NCBI GenBank assembly: GCA_021014325.1
Contig: CM037476.1
Span: forward strand, 13,986,827 to 14,050,826
Length of the DNA: 64,000 bases
From: Plazaster borealis
Lineage: Eukaryota > Echinodermata > Asteroidea > Forcipulatida > Labidiasteridae
Direction of reading: 5' to 3'
In this document: in pieces, positions 8,967 through 21,010 of the stretch
Numbering within the stretch: position 1 is the stretch's first letter
Layout: each line of letters begins with the position of its first letter
Notes under the pieces: generated by a model
The model's database searches: none
Told to the model about the DNA's origin: nothing
Seen by the model: only the letters and a program-made list of their open reading frames with translations
Translations under genes and position numbers: made by a program

Positions 8967-9926
8967 GGTTTCATTTTACATTCCTCCCTGATTGGACTGA
9001 TCATGTTTAAAATATGTATACAAGAACTACATTTCACCTGCCTAATTATTTATTTGAATAACTGTTGAGTAATTTGCTAAGTCCTTGTGAATAAATTACT
9101 TGATGAGATTGAAAACATTTTTGTATGTCAATTTTTTTGCAATAATGTGGTATTCAAATAGTACAATGTCTTCTAACTTTACCATCATAACACTGTGGTA
9201 GCATCTCCATGGAATTTGTTTACACTTGAAAGTTCACTTAACAACACTCTCAGAGGAATTTGTTTACTCTCTGCGGTCAAAACCTTTTCCACTATGGTTA
9301 GGGACAGCCTAGAATATCATATTTGAAAGGGAAAGACATTTTCATTTTGCGAAGGGCACTTCCATTGGAAATTCTTTGAAGTCTATGGGGAAGTTTTGAA
9401 GGAGCACCAAGGCCAAGACCAGGGCAACAAGATGTTACTGTTTAGAGATTTACAGATTCTCTCCATCATTTCAAACATTATATTAAGGCTTAGGTCAAAA
9501 ACACAAACCAAGTCTTTCATTTCTGTTATGACAGTTATGCCTCTTGCATGAAAATCTTTAATTAAAAGGGAGATCTATGAAAACGCCTTATGAAAAATCC
9601 TGGTCAATCTCATGCTAGTATGGTTCCTGTAAACGCTCATATCCAACAACAACACTCTTCATAGAATTTGTTGACAATTGCGGCTGTTGTGGTCTCGAAA
9701 GGGTAAAGACAATAATATGGTCACTTTAGTTTAAACCACCTACAGTAAAATTGTAACAAAACTACAATACAATTACAGTGATACTGTAGTGAAAGTTAAG
9801 TAACTGCAGTTTTAACATAGTTTTAACTTAGAGAAGAGTAGCAACGATTTTGGCCCTACACATATTCTGTAGTGTTAATAAACTTTATTGTGTTTTCACT
9901 ATAATAATACTGCAAAAAACCACCCT
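8967..9926. other. Intergenic, nothing recognised
   Basis: AT-rich sequence between the end of PEX7 and the tandem arrays. A phrase near 9400 (GGAGCACCAAGGCCAAG) recurs loosely near 16140. No open frame or RNA gene is supported. Confidence 0.35.
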
Positions 9927-10300
9927 GTTTTTGACTAAAATTGACCCAAAATTCGATCTATTTGATTAATGTGCAGTTTCAAAGCTTGGCAACAACCATA
10001 TTGGAGTCAACACCATCGAAAACCTGTGTACACCAAATTCCATGAAAATCGTCCAATGAATATAGATGCTAATTAATAAAATACAGTTTTTGACCAAAAT
10101 GACCCCAACATTGATCTATTTGATTAATGTGCGGTTTTTGAGCTTGGCAACAGCCATATATTAGATTCAGCAAAACCTGTGTACAACAAATTTCATGAAA
10201 ATAGTCCAATGAATGTAGATTTGATTCCCCAAGTACTGTTTTGAACTAAAAATACCAACAATTCGATCTATATGATTAATTTGCATTTTAGAATAGGCCT
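9927..10300. repeat. Tandem repeat, about 155-bp unit, 2.4 copies
   Basis: The block TTTTTGACTAAAATTGACCC ... GATCTATTTGATTAATGTGC ... CAATGAATATAGATG recurs from about 10086 and again partially from about 10238. The copies are clearly diverged. It abuts the 98-bp array. Confidence 0.7.
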
Positions 10301-10318
10301 ATTTCCGGTGCGGTGCAC

Positions 10319-10905
10319 TGGAATTACCAGGCTTTCAGTATTTTTGTTCAAAGCCTGAACGGAGAAAGCCTGCGTTTCGAAAAGACCCAGATCTGGGTAT
10401 ATTAGAAACGGCGCACTGGAATTACCAGGCTTTCAGTATTTTTGTTCAAAGCCTGAACGGGGAAATCCTGCGTTTCGAAAAGACTCAGATCTGGGTATTT
10501 TCGAAACGGCGCACTGGAATTACCAGGCTTTCAGTATTTTGTCAAAGCCTGAATTGGGAAAGCCTGCGTTTCGAAAAGACCAAGATCTGGGTATTTTCGA
10601 AACGGCGCAATGTAATTACCAGGCTTTCAGTATTTTTGTTCAAAGCCTGAATTGGGAAAGCCTGCGTTTCGAAAAGACCCAGATCTGGGTATTTTCGAAA
10701 CGGCGCAATGGAATTACCAGGCTTTTAGTATTTTTTTCAAAGCCTGAATTGGGAAAACCTGCGTTTCGAAAAGACCCAGATCTGGGTATTTTCGAAACGG
10801 TGGACTGGAATTACGAGGCTCTCACTATTTTTTTCAAAGCCGTTTTTTTCCGAAACGGTGGGTATTTTCGAAACGGTGCGCTGGAATTACCAGGCTTTTA
10901 ATTTT
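10319..10905. repeat. 98-bp palindromic tandem array, about six copies
   Basis: Units begin GGAATTACCAGGCTTTCAG at 10320, 10418, 10516, 10612, 10710 and 10807, a period of 96-98 bp, with a shortened last unit. Each has two dyads: CAGGCTTT/AAAGCCTG, and a 38-bp near-perfect palindrome centred on ACCCAGATCTGGGT with arms CGTTTCGAAAA and TTTTCGAAACG (18 of 19 pairs). A 120-codon open frame through the array is a by-product of the repeat. Confidence 0.85.
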
Positions 10906-11159
10906 TCCGACACTGTAAATTAATTATATCCAGGGAATGGCTCTATTTCTACCGTTGAATTCTTCGAATCTTGCACTTAATCGTGCACTTGGCTCTGCAA
11001 ACTTAGAATTCTGTGGGAGAGCCATGAAATTTGGCCCAGCTCGTTTTCTGTCTAACGGAAACGGAAAGCGCCTCCTCTATCTTTTCACAACATGTCATAA
11101 GTTTGCCCACGTGCCCATCAACTTGAAATAATGACACAACAAGAAATGATTATTGATAT

Positions 11160-11344
11160 CATCGATCGCGATCGAGGCCAAAATCTAATTTTGGTCATTA
11201 CCAAACGTAGGGGCCTATATAGGTAGACCCTTTAATTAAGCAGACGAAAACAATTTGTGTAGTGACATGCAAATAGTAGAAATGAATGACAGTTCGAATG
11301 TCGTCACACAAACCAGCCGTAAACACGCCCTTACGGATACAAAA
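11160..11344 (+). promoter_or_regulatory. Candidate promoter / 5' UTR
   Basis: A local rise in CpG (TCATCGATCGCGATCGAGG near 11160) precedes AAAAATGGCG, a YY1-like ATGGCG start seen at many housekeeping 5' ends. A strong donor follows 29 nt after the A of the ATG. No TATA box is evident at a convincing distance. Inferred from composition and neighbouring splice signals only. Confidence 0.4.
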
Positions 11345-11373
11345 ATGGCGTCTTTGCAGTTCACCTCAGAGAG
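11345..11373 (+). other. Candidate first exon with short ORF start (MASLQFTSE)
   Basis: ATG in the context AAAAATGG opens a frame reading MASLQFTSE and stops at a consensus donor, GAG|GTAAGG. Joined to the acceptor at 13175 the frame continues RPLKKHYLP and ends at TGA (13200-13202), making 18 residues. So the exon is either the 5' part of a non-coding or short-ORF transcript, or the true partner exon is elsewhere. The exon's 5' limit is unknown. Confidence 0.4.
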
Positions 11374-11961
11374 GTAAGGAGAATATTTTGATTCAAATAT
11401 CGCATTTATATTTTGCCATACGACCTGGAAACACGTAGAAATTCAACGTGTTGTGTCCTAGCGATAACTGAGCCTAGTTTTACCGGTAAAAGTTGGCCTC
11501 TAAAACCAAATAATTTCAATATTGGTGGCACCTTCCCCTTAGGCAGGGTGAATAAAATGGAACCCGCGGCATGAACGTGGTTTAGGTTAGTGAGCACGTT
11601 GTTTGGATTAATATGCACCGAAAATAACTTCGGTTCAAACTCTTTTTTAAATAAGCTATAAACAATGTAATTTACACTGCTGAGGTTTGAAGGTTTGTCA
11701 CTGTTAATCTTTGCTATAAGCTGTGGTAGGAGCCACCTTGGAAAATTCGTGGGAGATCACAGATTAAGCGATTGCCAATGCAATAGCTATAATGGCTATT
11801 TTGATTGAGACTCGGGACGTGTTTGACCCAGTTGGGGTGCTGTACTCCTCTTCTTCTTTGTTTATGTTAAATTCAGTGGTTGTAACAGGCAGCTGAAATT
11901 CCGTATCCGGCTGCCACTTTATCTTCCTTAATTTAGGTCAAATTATATCCTTACCTGTCCA
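11374..11961. other. Putative intron 1, nothing recognised
   Basis: No repeat or exon signal is clear. A 70-codon frame on the - strand shows no domain. Confidence 0.3.
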
Positions 11962-12084
11962 GGGCCCAATTTCATGGCTCTGCTAACCGCGAAATTCTGT
12001 GCTTATACGGAGCCCTTGTAGCACACAATTCTATGATACGTAAGCGCACAATTCCGTGGTAAGCAGAGCCATGAAATTGGGCCC
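11962..12084. mobile_element. GGGCCCA-family MITE, 123 bp
   Basis: Near-perfect long inverted termini: GGGCCCAATTTCATGGCTC with TGCTAACC on the left and its complement ending GAGCCATGAAATTGGGCCC on the right. Non-coding. The element could fold into a single hairpin. Confidence 0.8.
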
Positions 12085-13174
12085 AGAAGGGTTGACAGAA
12101 TGTATACAGAGAGCCACGCAGGCACTTTGAATTATTACAAAGTGTCAAAATCATGAAAAATAAGCAATTTTCGGGTCTATGGTCATGATGGTGGTCTTGA
12201 CAATTCGCTGCTCGCTACACTCCATTTTAGTTCCTTTGGGCATGAGTGCGCAAGAGTTTCCCTCGCGCGATGAAATTTTCGCTTGAATTTTCCTTTGTAC
12301 AGACTGAACATTTAGCCTTTTAGCTACAAATTCCTCAAAAGGAATAATTAAAAAAGGGAAATAAAGTCCCAAATCCATTACAAAATAAAATAAAAAACTT
12401 AGAAAATGGCTGCCGGATACGGACAAATTGTGTTTAATTTTTTTTCAGCAATTTGCTGCTTTTCCGAGCATCTGCTTTTAAAAAAAGAATTCAGGAAAAA
12501 AGCAAAAAAAAACCAACATGACAAAATAGCTGGCAAAACACCATCTGCGCTTCTCAATTATTTCAAAAATGAAATATCAGGCACTTGATTGTATCTCGAG
12601 ATCATCTTTTGTGCTCCAAATTAATGTTGACTTAATGTACACATACAGGCCTTATTAGGCTGTACAAAATCATCAAAATTCTCTTTTAATCTCCAACAAT
12701 TTGTTGAATTAATATTAGTTTTTTTAATACTAATTTTGATATTCTTTTGTATTTTAAGAAAGGATTTCTTTGAAACAATTTTACATCCCTTGTGTTAGCC
12801 AGATGAATGTCTCGTTGTCATATAATTATGGGTTGATGTGGAAGGCTGCCAAAGGCGCCCTTATTAATGCCTGCAGCCCGAACATGTTGTAGCAGCATCC
12901 TTCACAAAGGTGCAGGGCTCAAAACAGTTTCAATCTTGAGTTAAGTTGGGCGGAAGAAGAAGAAGAAAATGAAAAAACAGAACTGTTGCACGAGCACCTA
13001 AAAAGGTTCATCCATTATTTAAGCCAGATGGATGTCTGGGTTGTCTTTTGGAACACCTGGTTGAATTTTTGTTTTTTTTGTTTTATTTGCATTTAATGGA
13101 TTGAACAGTTTGAAACTATGTGTTTCAATTTACAGAAAATTGAAATGTTTTGTTTTGTCTTTTGTGTTTCACAG
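12085..13174. other. Putative intron with a diverged internal duplication
   Basis: AGCCAGATGAATGTCTCGTTG near 12797 recurs as AGCCAGATGGATGTCTGGGTTG near 13022, suggesting a roughly 225-bp duplication. A 60-codon frame from 12406 (MAAGYGQIVFNFF) has no recognisable domain. Confidence 0.35.
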
Positions 13175-13318
13175 ACCTTTGAAGAAACATTACCTTCCTT
13201 GACAATCTACAATAACGTCAGATGATGAGATGTCAACCTTTAAAGGTTAACCTGAGATAGATGTACTCCTTGTCATAGCTTGACTGGATGAAAGATGCAG
13301 ATAACTTACTCTTGACAG
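13175..13318 (+). other. Candidate internal exon 2 of a spliced transcript
   Basis: Between a strong acceptor (TTTTGTGTTTCACAG) and a perfect consensus donor (CAG|GTAAGT) lie 144 nt with stops in every frame. It would end the MASLQFTSE frame and contains a second start at 13288 (MKDADNLLL) that runs into the next candidate exon. Support is splice-signal quality only. Confidence 0.45.
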
Positions 13319-13397
13319 GTAAGTCTACAACACTCACCCTTCATGTTAAAAGTACACTGAAAGGGAAGCTCAAGTACATTTAGGTGTACACTCCAAC

Positions 13398-13579
13398 GGG
13401 GCCCCAATTTCATAGAGAAAGTAGCTCAGCACAACAAATTTAGGCATACCATAATAAGGTTACCAGCCAAACTACCATGTCACTTGTACAATTTGTGACT
13501 GGTTTCCTCCTCATTTCTGCTAAGCAGGAAATTATTAAGCAATATTTTCTGCTTAAGCAGTTCTATGAAATTGGGCCCT
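13398..13579. mobile_element. GGGCCCA-family MITE, about 180 bp
   Basis: Left end GGGGCCCCAATTTCATAGAG; right end TTCTATGAAATTGGGCCC preceded by GCTTAAGCAG. The interior is collinear with 8772-8966. Confidence 0.8.
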
Positions 13580-16422
13580 GCTACTTTTACAAGCAACGCC
13601 CCCAAAATCCATGGTAGTTCTCACCAATTCTAAAAGTGTAAAACTATTTGTTTTGTTCACCATGGTTGGCATTTTCAGTTAACATTTTGTAAGTTGGCCA
13701 ACATTACTTCTTCAGCTTTTATACAATTTGTTAGCAAACCCTTCTTTCTGGTTTTCTTTCTAGTTGAATATAACTTAACCCCCCCCCCAATTGGTACTTC
13801 CATTGCTCTGAGGTAGAAGTCTGTGTAGGGCATCCTAAATGTTTGAATTGATGCTACTGATGTAGAGTGATTGACCTTTCATTTAACTGATGAGATGTCA
13901 AGTTTTCTTCTTTGTAAATTTGTTGTGGTCTCATAGATATTTTTTAAAAGAGTTTTCTCTATAAAGATTGTGAGGTTCTATTGCAATGCACGCTCAATAG
14001 ACAGTGGAAGTCTCGCATGTATTGAAAACGAGAAAGCAAGACTATTTTTAATGAAATCAAATCTTGTTAAGTTTAACAGTAAAACATGCAAGATTACAAT
14101 TTGAGAGGAGGATACTTGTTAAGTGATGAATTAACGCTATAAACCTTGCATTGTAAGGATATTTTGTTTAAAAGAAGCCCCATTTGCGAATCATGCCCAA
14201 ATGTTTAGAATTATTACAAGTCTGGACGATAACGTGAATTTCAGTTGGGCAAATTCTTAATTGTATACAAGTAACCAGAAACCAAGGTGTCAAGTCTTTT
14301 CCTCGCTTTTGTTTTTTCGTTGATTAGTTAAATTTATTTCACTTTCTTATATTTCATAAATAAATTGTTCTTTCCCATAAATGTATCCACAAACAATGTT
14401 AAACTGATTTAAAGTATTTGAAGATACAGAATCGTGCACACATAAAACTTAATAATATATGGTGGGGACCACTAGGTCCCGGAAGTTGGAATACGCTTGA
14501 GATTTGCACAGATGGAGTGTCTTTTTCTATTACCCAATTTGCAGTATTTTAGACCGACGTGTGTGAGGGCGTGTGTCAGCCAATTTGTTTGTGATGCAAA
14601 ACAAGTAAAACAAAATTGTTTTGTCATTTTCATTATTATTGTTTTATCTATTTGGCCATCGATACTAAAAACAAACACCATACAGGCAGTCAAATTAACA
14701 TCAAATTGTAATTGTGATGCAAGGAGGTTTGCCTTTGAAAGCGCAATCATGCGGTCAAAAATACGGTCAATTGACGCTGGTTGGTTCTTAATTTTCCATG
14801 ACAGTCTATCCCACTTTTAACTTGGTTATGTCCAGCTGATAAACATCCCAGATGAGTCAATCTTGAAGCCCTCCCACATACTAAGAATCCATTGTGAATG
14901 TCCTCCTTGGAGCATTCTGTTTCTTGGTTCTGTTTAATAAAATACCAATAGTGCAAATCGGCAGGCTCTCTTGGCCCTCAAAGAATCACTCCCAGTTTTC
15001 CCCTTGGTCAGGTTTCCTTTGGTTACCTTGGTGCCTATCTCATCTTAGTCTCCGTTTGGCACTGTTTCAACAGTGACAAATACACATTGTTTGCTAAACG
15101 ATACTTCTGCCTTATATAATAAAATCAGTTTGCTCATCTCTCAACTTTCTGTTCATTGTTAAAATTTTCTTCAGCATGTTGGTAGTATTTGTCCTTCCCT
15201 GCCGACTCATCAATTAGTGGATTTCCAGCTTTCTCTTTTTCTGCATGCACTATTTTGCTTTTGCTAGTCTGATATTCTCCCTTTACCTGCTGCTTTCTCA
15301 ACTGGTCATCTGCCCACTTCCTGTATCCTTCCGCATATTACTAACTTCCCAATCGATATTCTTGCTTAGTCATCTTTGAGATTCTGTTTGATTCTACATT
15401 ACTTTCTCCATTCAAGATTTTTTCTCTTCCATCAATTCCCATGACTCCATGCTGATCCATGGTTTTTGCCTCTTCTGTTTGCCTCTTCTGTTGGGATCCT
15501 CATATGTTTTCAATTCCCGAAAGATCCTCTGAATTGTCATAGTCTTGTAGCACATCATGTTCTTTAACCATTTTAGGGCGGTTTTCTGAAAAAAATTCCT
15601 TGCCCACCCGCAGTATTATTTTCAGAGCATTTTGGAGCTTCTTGAGAAACAGTTTTCCTTTGAAAATATTGTTGCCACAATGAAACCCTGACTTGACAAA
15701 GGAAGACAACAAAGTTTCATATAATTAGCAGCAGGGAATTGAAGTTATGGTGTGATTAAATATGAGTAGGCATTCGCCGTGATTTGCAGACCTCGGCCGT
15801 GATCCATGGCCGATAATCTGCCATGGTATGCTGGAAAATGGGACCGAATACTCGTACTTACCTCCCATTGAGCCAAATACATTGATATTGGTGGCAGCTT
15901 GTCCATTCTTGTATGCCACATTAGTCGCTGGTCCCACGAAATGACCTATCTCTAACAAAAACCATAACATTTTGCAAATTGGTTTTTATCCAATTTTATC
16001 TACTCATTACTTTTTGAGATTTTCAGTGAGTTTCGTAGTAACATTCATTATTATGAATGGGATATCACTACAGGCCTGGAAATACACAATTTTTAGGGCA
16101 AGGCCACTTTGGCCTTGGAGCAAGCCAATTTTTGGAGGGCACCAAGGCCAGTAGATAGGGCATCAAGGCCAAAAATATAAAAATAGAAATAGCACGAAGG
16201 CCATCAAGTTATGTGTTGTAAAACAAAATAAAACCATAATGCATGACTTTGTTTTTTGTTTTTTTTGATTAATTTAAAAAACTCTTTATTGAATAAGTTT
16301 CGTCACCCTTTTAAATAAAAATAAATAAGATCGAAAAATTGGCCGGTGGCTCCCAAATAGATGGTTAACCCGATGAAACAATTAACATGAATATTTTATC
16401 AATAAATCACATCTTGTACCTT
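13580..16422. other. AT-rich intergenic or intronic stretch
   Basis: No convincing gene. A small palindrome, GGGACCACTAGGTCCC, lies at 14465-14480. Near 16090-16160 there are short repeats of the CAAGGCCA type. Frames of 60-107 codons at 14.5-16 kb show no domain. Confidence 0.35.
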
Positions 16423-19400
16423 GTACCTTGTACCTAGGCATTGTCCACCCACTGCAGGATGTAGCCCTCTGTCAGTTTCCTCCATGTAGCCCTTTTGTTA
16501 GCCACTCTGGCCCAGTTCTTCCCTGCGATCTTCTCTATGTCATCCCTCCATCTTTTCTTTGGTTTACCTCTGGATCTTTTCCCCTTCTCTGGGTTGCCAT
16601 TCTGTGGTTCTTATTGTCCATCTGTTGTCTGTCATCTTTGCTGCATGACCTGCCCATTTCATTTTGTTTACATAGTTTGTGATATCTGTCACTTTTGTTT
16701 TGTCTCTGATTGTTTGGTGAGGTATCCGGTCTGTCAGTGAAATCCCTAGCATTATTCTTTCCATTGCCCTCTGAATGGAAGCCAATTTATTATGTATGTA
16801 CTTAGTTATCGCCCATGTTTGACATCCATAAGTTATTGTTGGAAGTACACATTGATCAAGCACATGTTTCTTGAGCGATATTGGTAGATTTTTGTCGCGG
16901 AAGGTTTCTCTGTATCTTCCGAAAACACCCCATCCTGCCTTTATTCTGTTGAGCACTTCATCAGTGGTTGTGTCTTGCATTTTTAGAGACTGGCCAGGGT
17001 ATTTGTATTCAGCAACCTTTTCTATTGTCTCATTTTCAATTTTGACAGCCACTTGGGAAGCGAAATTTGTCATGAATTTCGTCTTTTCCCTTGTGCATTC
17101 TAAGTCCAGATCTTTTGCATTCTTGGTTGAGCATATTTAGGTTTTTTTTCTAGACTTTCGGTTGAGTTTGCGAATAAAGCTACATCATCAGCAAATCTGA
17201 GGTTTGAGATATATTCTCCGTCGATGTTAATTCCTTCTTCTTCCAGTTGTGACTTCTTGAAGATTTCTTCAAGGGTTGCGTTGAAGAGTTTCGGGGATAA
17301 TGGGTCACCTTGTCGAACACCTCTGGATATTTTGATCTTTAATGAAATTCCTCTATCTAGGAGGATTCTAGCTGTTGCGTCTGTTTATATATCTTCAAGA
17401 ATGTTGATGTAGGTTTCATTTATTCCGATATTTCGTAGTGCTTCAAACATTGCCGGCTGCTCTATGGAATCTAAGGCTTTCTCAAAATCCACAAAGCCGA
17501 TGCACAGGGGCAAGTTGTATTCTGTTGATTTCTGGATTATCTGGTTTATAGCTTGCATACGATCAGTTGTAGAGTACCCCTTTCTGAACCTTGCCTGATC
17601 TCTCATGTTTAATTTTCATCCAGGACCCTTTCTATTTTGTTGTGTAGCACTCTTGTAAATATTTTGTACTGGTGAGATAGGAGACTTATTGGTCTGTAGT
17701 TCTTTATCTCCGTCTTGTCTCCCTTTTTGAAGAGAATAATTACTTTTGCTTCCTTCCAGTCCTTTGGAATCCTTTTATCGTTTAGGATTGCATTAAATAA
17801 TAACTTGACCATTTCGTGGAAGATCACTTCTCCACCTATGGATACAATGTCGAATGCGATTTGGTCGATGCCCGAAGCTTTGTTTCTTTTCATTTGGTTT
17901 ACTGCCCTTTGGACTTCTGATTGAGTGATTGGTGGGACATCTAAAGGATATGGGCTTGTCTATTGGTGTTTTCTTCCCTCCTTGTCTTTGAACTGTATAG
18001 CTCTTTGTAGAAATCAGCACATTTACAGTATTTATGTTCTGTCTGTTAGTTTTTCTGCACTTGGTTTCTTCATTGTGCTGATTTTGGGTTTACTGTTGTT
18101 TTTCTGATGATTGATTCTATCCTTTCTGTTTTTTGTTTTCTTTTTCTTTGTCTTCTTTTCTTTTTGACGAGTTTACTTATTTCACAGAGTTCAATCTTCT
18201 CTTATTCTGACAGCTGACTCCTGAGAACTTTTATTCTCTTATCTAGTGTAAGAATTTACCTGTCTTTCGTTGTTGCAGCCTGTTTGCCAGAATCTTTTTC
18301 TTTCATTAGCTAGTTTAGTTGCTTCTTCTTTGAATATGTTGTTGAATTTCCCGTAGCGCTTATCTTTTTCTATGACTTCGTCATTGAGTGACTCAAAGTG
18401 GTTCTTGAGGTTTCAATTGGAACTCTTCCTTGTTCTCGTAAAGTATTTGAGTACTTATCATCATGGGTTTTGTTCTTTTAACCCTAACAGTCCTTATCCC
18501 CTCAAACTCCAACAGTTTGTTTTGTTGGGATATGATGGGTTGGGTACTGTGTACTATAGATAAAGTGATGGAATGCGATGGAATGGGTACTGTAGACTTG
18601 CAGTTCTCTGTTGGACTTTGTTGGATTGGGTATGGTGAATTGCAAGGAGGAGGAATAAACAACTGACAAAGGCATGTGATGTACATGTGGTGCATTGTTG
18701 ATCCCTTTGTTGTAAGCGCAAGGAGGAGGAATAAACAATTGATAAAGGCATGTGATGTTATTGTATGTATGTGGTGCATTGTTGATCCCATTGTTTCTTA
18801 CAATGGCAGACCCAACCATTCAACCATGGTGCAGTAACAGTTGTTGGATTTTGCTGGGTTGGGTTATGCCAAACCCCCCTCTTCAGACTTTGAACAGGAC
18901 CAAGGATACACACTCCACCAATATCCAACAGTTGGACTAGGTACTGTTATTACAACTGCACTGTTGGAGTTTGATGGGTTAGGTCCAGTGAATTAGCAGT
19001 AGCACTATTCATGTTGGAATTTGATGGATTGGGGAAAGTTTTTAACAAAGGTCGGTTGGGAGTTAGGGTTAATTGATTTCATTCGAGCTAGTTTCTTGCT
19101 GATAGATACATGTGTTCTCACTAGCCTGGTCATGACTTCCGATGTCTACCTTGGTGATAACTTCGCAGTTTTTAATGTTACCTCTCTGGCTGATTAAGAA
19201 GAAGTCGATATGGTTTCTGATAATGCCATTTGGGCTTTCCCACGTCCAGTATCTATGCTGTGGTTTTTGGAAAAGCAAACTCTATCAGCTTATTTCCTCT
19301 GTCGTTCCTTATGCCTGTGCCAAATTTACCCATGCATGGAAGTGATTCTCCTTGTTTCTTGATTCCAATTTTCGCATAAAAATCTCACACTACAATGGTA

Positions 19401-20325
19401 TATTCTTATTGATTGTTGTCCTGAATAGAATTTCTCAATGTCATCTTCCTTATAATCTTGTGTTGGAGTGTAAACTTGTAATATTGTCTTTGTCCCTCCT
19501 TTGTTAAGATCCATATGGAGATGGTTCGGTTTGAATGTTTGGTAATTCTTTTACGTGATCTTTTATTCTTAAATGAATAATGAAGCCTAGACCATTGTTG
19601 TTTAGATCCTCTTTGGTTTTTCCTGCTTCATAAATCCAAATCCCTTCTCTTAGTTGGATAAGCCCTTCTCCATGTCTTTTGGTTTCGCTGAGTCCTATTA
19701 TGTCCCATTTAAAATTTCCCATTTTCCTCAAGAATTCTTTCTGGATCATCCTCTCTTCTGAGAGTTCTTGTGTTGTATGTACAAATGTATAGGTTGTAAT
19801 TGCCTTCCCTCCTTCTGTCTGCCCCGCGACTCCTCGAAAGGTTTAGTCGTGACGCATCATTATGAGGTCCTCCCTCTGAACTTGGGTTTGGCGTTTTGCT
19901 CCTTTTTGCTTGGAGCGTTACAGTCACTTTTTAATTTTTTCTTCATATCTGACAGGTTTTTGGCCTAACACCGACGCGATGGCCAGACGTGTTGCCGGCT
20001 GGTTTTCATTTAAAGGTGACTTTTCTGTAGCCTTTGACTGCAATCTGCTGTCTTTCCCGCAAGGCAGTTGGGGGGGGGGTTGAGGTTGTTTCATGGACGC
20101 CTCAGACTGGACCGGTGTTCCTTTCATTGAGCAGAATGAGGTTTTTAGTTGGAATAGTTGCACCACACAAGTATATACTCTGCCTCGCTCTCTGCAAACA
20201 CCGCCAGCTGGGTCTCGGCTATTTATTTCTTATTCACAGCTAGCCTGCAATCTAGAGGTCATTCCTCTATCCGCCACCTGCAGACGCTCGGGGTAGGGGT
20301 TGGTCGCCCCAATTTTTCCCCATAT
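16423..20325 (-). pseudogene. RTE-like LINE retrotransposon, nearly full length, frameshifted
   Basis: Read from right to left on the - strand: a GC-richer 5' region (about 20300-19930); an APE-type endonuclease (YNTRTLRREDD, WDIIGLSETKRHGEG, RYWTWESPNGIIRNHIDFFL at 19930-19069); a linker; the reverse transcriptase (NYRPISLL near 17680, GFVDFEKALDSI near 17480, RGVRQGDPLSPK, and FADD at 17194-17183); then a C-terminal block (CQTWAITK, KMKWAGHAAKMTDNRW, KKRWRDDIEKIAGKNWARV) with the stop at 16436-16434. A GGTACAA tail lies at 16418-16436. The catalytic FADD is present, but frameshifts split the ORF into at least seven pieces and the endonuclease's SDH motif is altered. A 590-bp element interrupts it. 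Confidence 0.85.
18478..19072. mobile_element. TTAA-flanked non-autonomous element nested in the LINE
   Basis: TTAA at 18478-18481 and 19069-19072 flanks inverted ends CCCTAAC and GTTAGGG. Deleting the insert and one TTAA restores an open LINE frame across the junction (LARMKSIKRTKPMMIS). The interior has a roughly 80-bp direct duplication (GCAAGGAGGAGGAATAAACA at 18642 and 18718). A piggyBac-type MITE is the best fit. Confidence 0.85.
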
Positions 20326-20326
20326 T

Positions 20327-20850
20327 CGTCACCGTTTTCACGAAGAGCCACACATGTCCAAACGCTTGATTGAGATTTTGATTTTACACTGTGCGTGGCT
20401 TAAAACTGCAATATCTGCAATACTAAAGCCATGGTTTGCATTCAAAGACCTCTTATATGATTCTGTATAAGTTTAACATCGCTATTGACTTATTAATTTC
20501 GTTAAATATGTTGGCTAATTGCCATAGTAATTAGTCAAAGATACGTGGCTCTTCGTGAAACCGAAAAAGTGAGTTGACCTACTTAAACGCCCAACTGGTT
20601 AACGTGTTTTTACATAGGAAATGGGCGCGTATGTCACGTGATCACGCACGCGCTGACATAAGTGGCTCTTCGTGAAAACGGAAAAATGATTTGACCTACA
20701 TTTGTTGCAATGTATTACAATGCGTTTTTGGGCCGATGGCTGTTCGTGAAAACGCAAAAATGCATTCATTGAGATAAAGGCCCCGTTTTGTAATAATCTA
20801 TATATTATTTGTCATTTTAAGATATGTGGCTCTTCGTGAAAACGGTGACG
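20327..20850. mobile_element. MITE with 26-bp perfect TIRs and internal copies of the motif
   Basis: CGTCACCGTTTTCACGAAG... at 20327-20352 is exactly complementary to 20825-20850. The motif TGGCTCTTCGTGAAAACG recurs internally near 20546, 20663 and 20736 in the orientation of the right end. 524 bp, no ORF. It lies between two LINE copies. The family is unknown to me. Confidence 0.85.
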
Positions 20851-21010
20851 ATTATCTTATTCATAAACAATTAATCATAAACGCTATGTCAAATACAAAA
20901 AAAAATTATATAATGGATATATATATATCACGAAGAAGAAAAAAGTTTCCCCAAAAGAAGTTGAACTAGTTTCTTGCATTTCTACAGTAAGAGTTTTCAA
21001 ACTCATCTTT

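Noticed and set aside
10539..10901. 120-codon + strand frame (MSKPELGKPAFRKDQ...)
   Set aside because: It lies wholly in the 98-bp tandem array and its peptide repeats follow the DNA unit. No splice or start context supports a gene.
12406..12588. 60-codon frame starting AAAATGGCTGCCGG
   Set aside because: A good start context but no domain, no convincing donor, and no known protein.
18393..18819. Frames of 105-132 codons on the - strand
   Set aside because: They fall mainly inside the TTAA element nested in the LINE and repeat with its internal duplication.
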